NCBI GenBank assembly: GCA_000985875.1
Contig: CCRI01000022.1
Span: forward strand, 1 to 64,000
DNA from: Neorhizobium galegae bv. officinalis
Lineage (GTDB): Bacteria > Pseudomonadota > Alphaproteobacteria > Rhizobiales > Rhizobiaceae
DNA: 64,000 nucleotides
Direction of reading: 5' to 3'
Under the pieces are notes generated by a model, which worked only from the letters and a program-made list of their open reading frames with translations, made no database searches and was not told the origin of the DNA. The position numbers were made by a program, and so were the translations under genes. Shown piece after piece: positions 43,293 through 51,951 of this stretch. The first letter of the stretch is position 1. The number at the start of each line of letters is the position of its first letter.

Positions 43293-44216
43293 ATGAAGAA
43301 ATTTTTGGCGGGTGCCGTGCTCGGCGTTCTGATGGCATCGAGCGCCTATGCAGGCAATATTGGCGTGTCCATGGCCAATTCCGACACGTTCCTGACGGTT
43401 CTGCGCAAGGGTATCGAGAAGTCTGCGGCCGATGCAAAACAGCCGGTCCAGATCGAAATCGCGGATGATGACGTTCAGAAGCAGCTTTCCCAGATCCAGA
43501 ACTTCATCGCCTCGAAGGTCGATGCGATCATCGTCAACGCCGTCGACACCACGGCAACGGCGCCGATGACGAAGCTGGCGAACGATGCCGGCATCCCGAT
43601 CGTCTACGTCAACCGGATGCCGGCAGACGTGGACAAGCTTGGCCCCAAGGGGGCATTCGTCGCCTCCGACGAAGTCCAGTCCGGCACGCTGCAGACCAAG
43701 GAAGTATGTCGCATCCTGGGCGGCAAGGGCGATATCCTTGTCATGGTCGGCGATCTCGCCAACCAGGCTGCCGTCCAGCGCACCAAGGACATCCACGACG
43801 TGATCGCGACGCCGGACTGCAAGGGCATCAAGATCCTCGACCAGCAGACCGCCGTATGGGATCCGGTCAAGGCGCAGGACCTGATGACCAACTGGATCGC
43901 AGCCGGTCACAAGCCGGCGGCTGTCATCGCCAACAACGACAATATGGCGATTGGCGCGATCAACGCCATGAAATCCGCCGGCTGGAATATGAAGGACGTG
44001 GTCGTTGCGGGCATCGATGCCACCCAGGAAGCACTTGCCTACATGAAGGCGGGCAATCTGGATGTATCCGTGTTCCAGGATGCCTTCGGCCAGGGCTCGG
44101 GTGCGGTCGCCGCTGCCATAAAGCTCGCCAAGGGTGAGAAAGTGGACGCCAAAGTCTGGATCCCGTTCCAGCTCGTGACGCCTGAAAACATGGCCAAGTT
44201 CACGACGAAGAATTGA
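43293..44216 (+). CDS. Sugar ABC transporter, periplasmic binding protein
   Basis: 307 residues from the ATG at 43293 with GAGGAGGAAG upstream. The signal peptide is MKKFLAGAVLGVLMASSAYA; the mature part is of the ribose/galactose (Peripla_BP_4) type: NIGVSMANSDTFLTVLRKGIE, VDAIIVNAVDT, GIPIVYVNRMP, HKPAAVIANNDNMAIGAINAMKSAG, VAGIDATQEAL. Rhizopine catabolism uses a similar MocB binding protein. It is first of the ABC trio. Confidence 0.9.
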   Translation: MKKFLAGAVLGVLMASSAYAGNIGVSMANSDTFLTVLRKGIEKSAADAKQPVQIEIADDDVQKQLSQIQNFIASKVDAIIVNAVDTTATAPMTKLANDAGIPIVYVNRMPADVDKLGPKGAFVASDEVQSGTLQTKEVCRILGGKGDILVMVGDLANQAAVQRTKDIHDVIATPDCKGIKILDQQTAVWDPVKAQDLMTNWIAAGHKPAAVIANNDNMAIGAINAMKSAGWNMKDVVVAGIDATQEALAYMKAGNLDVSVFQDAFGQGSGAVAAAIKLAKGEKVDAKVWIPFQLVTPENMAKFTTKN

Positions 44217-44279
44217 CCGAGGACGGGCCGATCCGCTGTCTTGCGAGGCAGCGGATCACTCTCGTGGAGGAGGACCGCC

Positions 44280-45833
44280 ATGTCGGCTGAACGCATCATC
44301 AGTCCGCAGACCATGGAGGCCGTTCGCAGGAGCGGCGCTGTCCCGGGCAGCAAATATCTTCTTGAAGTCGAGGACGTGCGCAAGGAATTTCCAGGTGTCG
44401 TTGCTCTGGACAATGTGCAGCTGAAGCTGAAATGCGGGACGGTGCATGCCCTTATGGGCGAGAACGGCGCCGGCAAGTCCACGTTGATGAAGATCCTCGC
44501 CGGCATCTACACGCCCGACAGCGGCTCATTCAAACTGCGTGGCGTCGATATCCGCCTCAAGAATCCGCTCGACGCACTCCAGAACGGAATCGCGATGATC
44601 CATCAGGAACTGAATCTGATGGCGCCCATGACCGTGTCGGAAAACATCTGGATCGGTCGTGAGCCGCTCGGGCGTTTTGGTATCGTGGACCATGCCGAAA
44701 TGAACCGTCGGACGGACGCGCTGTTTGAGCGCCTCGGGATCGAGATCGATCCGGAAATCAAGGTCGGCAAGCTCAGCGTGGCCAACCGCCAGATGGTCGA
44801 GATCGCCAAGGCCGTATCCTTCGATTCCGATGTCCTCATCATGGACGAACCGACATCGGCCCTCACCGAGAGAGAGGTGAACCACCTCTTCCGGATCATC
44901 CGCTCCCTTCGCGAGGAAGGAAAGGGCATCATCTACATCACCCACAAGATGAACGAACTCTTCGAGATCGCTGACGAGGTCTCCGTCTTTCGCGACGGCA
45001 AGTACGTTGCGACCTGCAATTCCTCGGAGGTGACCCGCGAAGACATCATCCGCATGATGGTCGGGCGCGAGATCACTCAGATGTTCCCAAAAGAACCGGC
45101 GCAGATCGGCGACGTCGTGCTGTCGGTAAAAGGGCTGACGCTGAACGGCGTCTTCCGCGACGTGTCGTTCGATCTCCGGGCCGGCGAGATCCTCGGCTTT
45201 GCCGGCCTCGTCGGCTCGGGCCGGTCCAACGTCGCGGAGACGATCTTCGGCGTGACGCCCGCAAGTTCGGGGACGATCGAGCTTTTCGGCAAGCAATTGA
45301 CCGTCTCCTCGCCGTCCGTCGCCATGGCGCATGGCATGGCGTTTCTGACGGAGGATCGAAAGGAGACCGGCTGCTTCCTGTTGCTCGACATACAGGAAAA
45401 CGCGCAGATGGCGGTGCTGCAACAGCGCTATGTGCAACTCGGTTTCGTGCAGCAGGACAAGCTGCGGAAGGCGGCCACCGACATGGCCAACCGTCTCAGG
45501 GTCCGTACGCCCGACATGCGGGAGCCGATCATCAACCTGTCGGGCGGCAACCAGCAGAAGGTGCTGATCTGTCGCTGGCTGATGACCAATCCGAAGATCC
45601 TGATCCTCGACGAACCCACCCGCGGCATAGATGTCGGCGCCAAGGCCGAGATCCACCGGCTGATCTCGCAGCTCGCGGGCCAGGGTGTGGCGATCATCAT
45701 GATCTCGTCGGAGATGCCGGAGGTGCTCGGCATGAGTGATCGCATCGTCGTGCTGCATGAGGGGCGGGTCACAGGCATCCTGGACAGGGCAGAAGCCGAT
45801 CAAGTCAAGATAATGGAGCTGGCGTCGCGCTGA
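44280..45833 (+). CDS. Sugar ABC transporter, two-domain ATPase
   Basis: 517 residues from the ATG at 44280 with GGAGGAGGA upstream. Two nucleotide-binding domains as in RbsA/MglA: the first has Walker A GENGAGKST near residue 62 and Walker B LIMDEPTSAL; the second has a degenerate Walker A (GLVGSGRSNVAETIFG), signature LSGGNQQK and Walker B LILDEPTRGIDVG. It pairs with the permease 21 bases downstream. Confidence 0.93.
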   Translation: MSAERIISPQTMEAVRRSGAVPGSKYLLEVEDVRKEFPGVVALDNVQLKLKCGTVHALMGENGAGKSTLMKILAGIYTPDSGSFKLRGVDIRLKNPLDALQNGIAMIHQELNLMAPMTVSENIWIGREPLGRFGIVDHAEMNRRTDALFERLGIEIDPEIKVGKLSVANRQMVEIAKAVSFDSDVLIMDEPTSALTEREVNHLFRIIRSLREEGKGIIYITHKMNELFEIADEVSVFRDGKYVATCNSSEVTREDIIRMMVGREITQMFPKEPAQIGDVVLSVKGLTLNGVFRDVSFDLRAGEILGFAGLVGSGRSNVAETIFGVTPASSGTIELFGKQLTVSSPSVAMAHGMAFLTEDRKETGCFLLLDIQENAQMAVLQQRYVQLGFVQQDKLRKAATDMANRLRVRTPDMREPIINLSGGNQQKVLICRWLMTNPKILILDEPTRGIDVGAKAEIHRLISQLAGQGVAIIMISSEMPEVLGMSDRIVVLHEGRVTGILDRAEADQVKIMELASR

Positions 45834-45854
45834 CGACACAGCCGGGAGGATATC

Positions 45855-46937
45855 ATGTCTGATGCCATCAACGAACTGGGGGAGACCTCCAAGACGGGCT
45901 TGAAGAAAATTCGGCGACTTCCGCCGGAATTCTCGATCCTGGCCGTCCTGATCGGGATCGCCCTTATCTTCGAAGTGATCGGCTGGTACGTCGTGGGCGA
46001 AAGCTTTCTGGCGAACAAGCAGCGCTTGTCCATCATCGTCCTGCAGGTCGCCGTCACGGGGATCATCGCCGTCGGCGTGACGCAGGTCATCATCACCGGC
46101 GGGGTCGATCTGTCATCCGGCTCCATGGTCGGGTTTATCGCCATGGTGGCTGCGAGCTTCGCCCAGACCTCGCTGAATGCCCGTGCCGTCTTCCTGCAAC
46201 CCGAATACGCGGCTTTCGGCCTGGACTCGTTCATCGATTCAAGCCCGTTCTGGCCGCTTCTGGTCGGCGTGCTGCTCGGCGCATTCCTGGGTTATCTGAA
46301 CGGCCTTCTTATCGCCAAGACAGGCATTCCGCCCTTCATTGCCACTCTTGGCATGATGGTTTCAGTCCGCGGCCTGGCCAAATGGTATACCGAAGGCCAA
46401 CCCGTCGCTTTGCTCAACGAAAACTTCGCCTGGCTCGGCCAGAGCTTCAGTCTCTGGGGCTTTCCCGTCCCGCGAACGGTCATCGTCTTCTTCGTCGTGG
46501 CAATCATCTTCCACATCGCATTGTCCTATACCCGCTACGGCAAGTTCACCTATGCCATCGGCGCCAACAGCCAGGCCGCACGCGTCTCGGGGATCGATAT
46601 CGGCAAGCACCTGATCAAGGTCTATGCGGTCGCCGGCCTGCTCTCCGGCCTCGCCGGCGTCATGCTCGCTGCCCGCGCCCAGTCCGGCCAGCCGAACATG
46701 GGCATCTCCTTCGAACTCGACGCCATCGCGGCGGCCGTCATCGGCGGCGCTTCGCTCTCCGGCGGCGTCGGCCGGATCACCGGGACGGTAATCGGTACGA
46801 TTATTCTCGGTGTAGTGACCTCCGGCTTCACCTTCCTCAAGGTCGGCGCCTACTACCAGGAGATCGTCAAAGGCGCGATCATCGTCGCGGCAGTCGTCAT
46901 CGACGTGCACCGCCAACGCAAGAAATCCCGCGCCTGA
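45855..46937 (+). CDS. Sugar ABC transporter permease
   Basis: 360 residues with about nine hydrophobic segments, BPD_transp_2 (RbsC) family. Visible are TQVIITGGVDLSSGSMVGF, GLLIAKTGIPPFIATLGMMVSVRGLA, YAIGANSQAARVSGID and GGASLSGGVGRITGTVIGTIILG. It completes the importer, probably for an inositol, inosamine or related sugar. Confidence 0.92.
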   Translation: MSDAINELGETSKTGLKKIRRLPPEFSILAVLIGIALIFEVIGWYVVGESFLANKQRLSIIVLQVAVTGIIAVGVTQVIITGGVDLSSGSMVGFIAMVAASFAQTSLNARAVFLQPEYAAFGLDSFIDSSPFWPLLVGVLLGAFLGYLNGLLIAKTGIPPFIATLGMMVSVRGLAKWYTEGQPVALLNENFAWLGQSFSLWGFPVPRTVIVFFVVAIIFHIALSYTRYGKFTYAIGANSQAARVSGIDIGKHLIKVYAVAGLLSGLAGVMLAARAQSGQPNMGISFELDAIAAAVIGGASLSGGVGRITGTVIGTIILGVVTSGFTFLKVGAYYQEIVKGAIIVAAVVIDVHRQRKKSRA

Positions 46938-47051
46938 AAAACCTCCCCAGGCGCCGAGGCGGTGCCGGTTCCGAGCAACCTGCACCGCCTCCCCCTATGC
47001 ACCCGTCCTATGATTCAGATGACGCCGTCACAGGCCATTCACGAGATGACC

Positions 47052-47936
47052 ATGAAGACCTATGTTTTGACCATTTCCTGTCAGTCGACCCGCGGCATCG
47101 TCGCTGCAGTCTCGGGCTATCTCGCCGATCAGGGCTGCAACATCGTGGATTCATCCCAGTTCGACGACCTCGGCACCTGTCGGTTCTTCATGCGCGTCTC
47201 CTTCATCTCCGAGGAAGAGGTCAATGAAGCGACGCTCGCACAGGGCTTCCCCGCTATCGCCGAGCGTTTCGGGATGACCTGGAGCCTGCATGATGCCGCC
47301 AAGCGGGAGAAGGTCCTGCTGATGGTATCTCGTTTCGGCCACTGCCTGAACGACCTGCTCTACCGCTGGAAGATCGGCGCACTGCCGATCGAGATCGTCG
47401 GCGTGGTCTCAAACCACTTCGACTACCAGAAGGTCGTGGTCAATCACGATATCCCCTTCCATCATATCCCGGTGACCGAGGCCAACAAGCCTGAGGCCGA
47501 AGCGCGCATCATGGACCTCGTCAGGCAGACCGGCACCGAACTCATCGTGCTTGCCCGCTACATGCAGATCCTCTCCGATCAGATGTGCCAGAAGATGTCC
47601 GGCCGGATCATCAACATCCACCATTCTTTCCTGCCGTCGTTCAAGGGCGCCAATCCCTACAAACAGGCTTTCGAACGTGGCGTGAAGCTGATCGGCGCCA
47701 CGGCCCATTACGTCACCGCCGATCTCGACGAAGGCCCGATCATCGAGCAGGACACCGTGCGCGTCACTCATGCACAGTCTCCGGAAGACTATGTCTCTCT
47801 CGGCCGCGACGTCGAAAGCCAGGTGCTGGCGCGGGCCATCCACGCCCATATCCACCACCGCACCTTCATCAACGGACGCCGCACCGTCGTCTTCCCGGCA
47901 AGCCCGGGTTCCTATGCCTCCGAGCGGATGGGGTAA
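47052..47936 (+). CDS. purU: Formyltetrahydrofolate deformylase
   Basis: 294 residues from the ATG at 47052 (an ATG at 47046 is also possible), with GAG six bases before. An N-terminal ACT domain (YVLTISCQSTRGIVAAVSGYLADQGCNI) is followed by the formyl-transferase domain with SNHFDYQ, ELIVLARYMQILS, the catalytic NIHHSFLPSFKGANPYKQA (Asn/His) and ATAHYVTADLDEGPIIEQD. PurU hydrolyses 10-formyl-THF to THF and formate. It ends the transporter operon, so THF recycling for the one-carbon unit released by the MocDEF demethylase is the likely reason. Confidence 0.92.
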   Translation: MKTYVLTISCQSTRGIVAAVSGYLADQGCNIVDSSQFDDLGTCRFFMRVSFISEEEVNEATLAQGFPAIAERFGMTWSLHDAAKREKVLLMVSRFGHCLNDLLYRWKIGALPIEIVGVVSNHFDYQKVVVNHDIPFHHIPVTEANKPEAEARIMDLVRQTGTELIVLARYMQILSDQMCQKMSGRIINIHHSFLPSFKGANPYKQAFERGVKLIGATAHYVTADLDEGPIIEQDTVRVTHAQSPEDYVSLGRDVESQVLARAIHAHIHHRTFINGRRTVVFPASPGSYASERMG

Positions 47937-48289
47937 ACGTGACCATTGTCGTCGACGGAAGACCACCGCTGCTGCCGTGATCGAAGCGGAAACCTCAGCA
48001 ATCACGAAACTTATGGCTTCCGGAGAACCCGCGTCGACGAACGGAGGATGGTTTTGCAAAGTTTGAGTTGACCGTTTTCGATGGCGAGGCGACGGCTCAA
48101 CCGGGTTCGTCCTCAATCTCTGTGGTTAACAGAGTGTTAGCGCCCAGATTGCTATCTGCAGGGATGCGAACGCAATTGAACCAATTCGAACTGCCGACGC
48201 ATCGTTTAGCGGACCACGCATTGATTTCTAACGAGAATCTCGCCGCGCTCATTTTGGCAGGCAACTGCCGAGGGTCTGACAACAGTGAT

Positions 48290-48480
48290 TGGAATGTGGC
48301 CGCAGCGGCGACTGTCCAAGGAGGAAACCTTGGCCTTGACAACGCCTTCTGGACCAAGATCGGCGCCGCCTGGTCGCATGAGGAGGGCGCCGGCTTCAAC
48401 ACCACCCTGAAGGCCACGCCGATCGACGGGAAGCTCAGCCTCCGCAAGATAAAGCAAGGAACGACACCGAATGGCCGGCA
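48290..48480 (+). pseudogene. Fragment of a small conserved rhizobial protein
   Basis: In the frame starting at 48068 only the part FWTKIGAAWSHEEGAGFNTTLKATPIDGKLSLR looks like a protein I know: short rhizobial plasmid proteins with W-KIG-AW-HKDG-GF-L-A-P-DG. The 5' part is unrelated text and the 3' part runs into non-coding sequence, so this seems a remnant. Confidence 0.5.
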
Positions 48481-48575
48481 CGATGAGCGCCCCAATAGAG
48501 CTCGACGGTCGGCACTGTTTCACCGCGTCAATGCGAGTGCAAACCATGACAGTCTCAAACGCGCCCCGCCGTCGA

Positions 48576-48790
48576 TTACTGTCCCGGCATCGTTTGCGGC
48601 GGCGGTGATTGCGTCACCTCCAAGGAGCTGATCTTTCCACTGTTTGATCTGGTTGGCGTGCACGTCAAACTGCTGGGACAATTCCACCAGCGTTTGTTCG
48701 CCCTAATGGCGGCAAGTGCCACCTTCGCCTTGAAAGCCGGGCTATGGTTCCGGCGCGGTCGTCTTGTCTCTCCTGTTCCCGGCATCTAAG
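48576..48790 (-). mobile_element. IS3-family OrfA remnant, frameshifted
   Basis: The frame starts RRPRRNHSPAFKAKVALAAIR, an IS3-family OrfA N-terminus. After a one-base shift near codon 32 the neighbouring frame continues QTLVELSQQFDVHANQIKQWKDQLLGGDAI, the rest of the helix-turn-helix and leucine region. No OrfB follows, so the element is inactive. Confidence 0.75.
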
Positions 48791-49530
48791 CCGAAGTCAG
48801 GCAGAAATTCCACTTATCCCAACTGTGCAGATTTCCCGAGCCACCTCTTGATCACTGCCAATAAATATTATTTCAGCAATTTCTTCTACAGGTGTGAAGA
48901 GCGCACGAACGGGAGATTTGATTGGTGACTCGTCCTACAATTTTAACGATGGTATTCCTGTCGTCTTGCACCATAATGCCCGAGCATTCCAAGACTATAA
49001 CATCGATGACGCCGTCGGTGACCGGTTCTGCGAACAGGGATATGATGGTCACCGCGGCAATCGACAAGGCCACGATTGAGCGCTCGAGGCTCCAGTCTTC
49101 GCCGTCGGCACTGGCCTACGGCGGGCCCAGTCCTTGGATTTGTACCCCCAGCGGATTTGGCATGAAATCAAACTGCAGATCGAAAGCTTCCCTCGATAAC
49201 TAATCAAGGTGACGGTTGAGGCCGGCAGTCCGGAGGCAGACGAAGAGCCTGAGCTGCCTCCTGGAATTCGGCGAGCTGATCCGTCGGATAGAGCCGGAAG
49301 GGGGCTCTCCGCCCCAGCATCTGACCGCGGCTCAAAGGAACTTTGTGCACGGCGAGTGCACTGAGGCTGGCGACCATATCCGACAGGACCGATAATTTCC
49401 CCGGATTACCAAGGCTCTACGACAGCATTGGTAATTGGACGCACGGGATCGCTGAATTGCATCTAGAAACCTCTCCCAAGACAAGAAAGCAACTGACGAA
49501 ATTATTATTTCGCTGGTGGAGTGGCAGTGA
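48791..49530. other. Gap before the GGDEF-EAL gene
   Basis: Frames 48894-49203 (plus) and 48873-49073 (minus) overlap in antisense; neither has a recognised motif. The last 150 bases are AT-richer and probably carry the promoter of the GGDEF-EAL gene. Confidence 0.35.
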
Positions 49531-51384
49531 ATGCAATACGTTTGCGACATTCTTTCAGAATTAACTAATTTAGCATATACGATTGAGCCACATCAAAGCC
49601 AAACGAATGTAAATGGATTAGTGGGGCTGTTTCCAAGAGGCCCTAGGGAAGCGAAGGAACGGATGCGGGACCGGGATGCGACACAGTCTGCTTCTGTCGA
49701 GACCGATTTCCTTGCCGAAACCGACGAAATCATCTCTCTCTATGACGAGAGCTTTCATCTTACGGAATGCTCGGCAAAGTACCGGCAGATATATGGCGGT
49801 GATTCTCTAATCGGCACGACGTTGTGGCGCGTCTATCCGGAATTGCTGGCCCCCTTAACCAAATCTGCGGTCGAACTCGTGCTCGCAAATGGCTTCCCGC
49901 GAAAGATAGAGGTTGCAAACGACAAGACAGCGGACCAGCGCACACTCATCGTTTTCCGCAGTCCTCGCGGCTTGGGCGTCGTCGAAACGAATGGTAACGC
50001 AATCCTGCGCGGGACCGATAGCCAAGCCGAGAACGAGCAAACGCTTCTTTTTTACCAAGCTACCCATGATGTTTTAACGGGGTTGCCAAATCGACGGCGT
50101 TTCAGCGATCAATTGCGAGGCGTTTTGACCGCATCAAACGTAAAGTTCGCCCTCATGCAGATCGATCTCGACGATTTTAAACCGGTCAACGACACATTGG
50201 GCCACAGTGCAGGCGATATGGTGCTGAAGATGGCTGCCGAACGGATACGGAGTGTGCTCGGAGAGCAGGAGTTCGCATATCGATTGGCCGGCGACGAGTT
50301 TGCAATCATTCAGCGGAGAAATGCTCAACCTGAGGAAGCGGAACGCCTGGCAGAAGATCTCGTCCATGCTTTCAAGGAGCCATTCATGGTCGAGGGCCTT
50401 AGCGTCTTTGTCGGTGCAAGTGTGGGAGTTGCGGTCGCTCCAACAGATGGAAACGAATTCGAACTGCTCATGAAAGCGGCAGATATTGCACTCTATGCTG
50501 CTAAGGAGGATGGCCGGCGCAGGGCGAGAAGGTTTAATCGTTCCATGCTCACGGTTCTGGAACAACGAGAGACGTTGCGTCGCAGTTTGCGAACTGCGCT
50601 CAAGGATGAGCAGTTCTTCATTGAATATCAGCCACTTGTGCAGGCTCCTTTCTCGATCGTAGGCTTCGAGGCGCTATTGCGATGGCGGCATCCCTTGATG
50701 GGCGTCATTCCACCCGGACTGTTTATTCCGATCGCCGAGACGGACGGCTTGATGAGCGATATCGGCCAGTGGGCTCTTGAACAATCCTGTCGGGAGGCAA
50801 TGACGTGGCCACCCCACTTCACGGTTGCCGTCAATCTTTCTTCGGCGGAATTCCTGCACGCAGGGCTTACCGATCGCGTTGCTCAAACCCTGGATCTTGT
50901 CGGACTTCGCGCTGACCAGCTTGAGCTTGAAATCACCGAATCTGTGCTTCTAGAGCGTACGATCAACAATCTTGATACACTGAATACATTGAAAACGCTG
51001 GGAGTGCAGATATCGCTTGACGATTTTGGAACCCACTATTCGTCGCTCAGCTATCTGAAAAACTTCCCATTCGACACGATCAAGATCGACCAGTATTTCA
51101 TCAAGGATCTCGAGGTTGATTACAAAAGCCGGACCATCGTCCGATCCATTATCGCGCTTGCCCACGGGCTCGGCATGAGCGTCACGGCCGAAGGTGTGGA
51201 AACGGCAGAACAAGCCGCTTGGCTCAACAAGAATGCATGTGATCGGCTTCAGGGATATTTTCTAAGTAAGCCAATGCCCGCCGAGAGGATAGGCGCATTC
51301 CTCGGCAGGTTTACGCCGCCCGTTCCCTTCGGGAACTTCCCGATTCGCAAACCAATGCGACCTTTGGATCCTGAGCGAATGTGA
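49531..51384 (+). CDS. GGDEF-EAL cyclic-di-GMP enzyme
   Basis: 617 residues (ATG at 49531; an internal ATG at 49663 with GAAGGAA is possible and would give 573). The N-terminal part (about 55-165, DEIISLYDESFHLTECSAKYRQIYG) looks like a divergent PAS domain. GGDEF domain: signature AGDEF in YRLAGDEFAII, with Ala replacing the first Gly. EAL domain: FEALLRWRHP, NLSSAEF, LEITES, DDFGTHYSSL, IKIDQYFI and EGVET, all the metal and catalytic residues. It is likely an active phosphodiesterase; cyclase activity is less sure. It precedes the partner-switching cluster. Confidence 0.9.
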   Translation: MQYVCDILSELTNLAYTIEPHQSQTNVNGLVGLFPRGPREAKERMRDRDATQSASVETDFLAETDEIISLYDESFHLTECSAKYRQIYGGDSLIGTTLWRVYPELLAPLTKSAVELVLANGFPRKIEVANDKTADQRTLIVFRSPRGLGVVETNGNAILRGTDSQAENEQTLLFYQATHDVLTGLPNRRRFSDQLRGVLTASNVKFALMQIDLDDFKPVNDTLGHSAGDMVLKMAAERIRSVLGEQEFAYRLAGDEFAIIQRRNAQPEEAERLAEDLVHAFKEPFMVEGLSVFVGASVGVAVAPTDGNEFELLMKAADIALYAAKEDGRRRARRFNRSMLTVLEQRETLRRSLRTALKDEQFFIEYQPLVQAPFSIVGFEALLRWRHPLMGVIPPGLFIPIAETDGLMSDIGQWALEQSCREAMTWPPHFTVAVNLSSAEFLHAGLTDRVAQTLDLVGLRADQLELEITESVLLERTINNLDTLNTLKTLGVQISLDDFGTHYSSLSYLKNFPFDTIKIDQYFIKDLEVDYKSRTIVRSIIALAHGLGMSVTAEGVETAEQAAWLNKNACDRLQGYFLSKPMPAERIGAFLGRFTPPVPFGNFPIRKPMRPLDPERM

Positions 51385-51432
51385 CAGTCAATTTTTGAAA
51401 TTCCTAGGAGCGGGTATGGAAGGAGGAGCGGC

Positions 51433-51951
51433 ATGCATACAGCCAGCAAGAAGCCTGAGGAACCCGCCTTCGCGCCTCTGCTCCAGTTCGAGATGGACAT
51501 GCGAGCATTTCTTTCGGACTGGCTGCATTGCGATCAGCTCTCGACCTTCATCGCGCGGATGATCAGCCACAACCGCACGGATCCAATTCGGCACTCAAAT
51601 TTCTTCTCGTTTGCTCTCAATGAACTGCTGGAGGTGTCATTCCGGGGCGGCGCTCCCGAAGGGACAATAGACTGCACCGTTTACCGACGCGACCTGATGG
51701 AACGTGTGAAACTCAGCTTCACCTGCTCTTCAGGGCAGCAGGAGTTCTACCGCGAGGCAGTTTCCAGAACCCATCAGGAAGATGCGTTTTCGCGCTATCT
51801 TAGCGCCATTTCAACGGATCAGACGCCAAACAGGGAAGTCATTCTTCTTAATCTGGCAATCAATTTCGACGCCGACGTGCATCTTGAGGAACGTGCTCCG
51901 GCATCCATGACCTTCGTGGTCGACCTGCCGCTTGAAGGGGCCATAAATTGA
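51433..51951 (+). CDS. Small regulator of the SpoIIE cluster, slr1658-like
   Basis: 172 residues, ATG at 51433 with GGAGGAG upstream. No clear domain, but NFFSFALNELLEVSFRGGAPEGTIDCTVYRRD resembles the HATPase-like N-box of the partner protein at 55488 (YLTNELIENAIKFRAAGEIVVEASVEG): a helix with Asn-Glu-Leu then beta-strands. It is therefore probably a divergent GHKL-type anti-sigma-like protein. Its TGA stop overlaps the TTG start of the next gene by three bases. Confidence 0.55.
   Translation: MHTASKKPEEPAFAPLLQFEMDMRAFLSDWLHCDQLSTFIARMISHNRTDPIRHSNFFSFALNELLEVSFRGGAPEGTIDCTVYRRDLMERVKLSFTCSSGQQEFYREAVSRTHQEDAFSRYLSAISTDQTPNREVILLNLAINFDADVHLEERAPASMTFVVDLPLEGAIN

Noticed and set aside
44526..45839. 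437-codon minus frame opposite the ABC ATPase
   Set aside because: The ATPase on the plus strand has every expected motif; the antisense frame is His/Asp-rich with no family resemblance.
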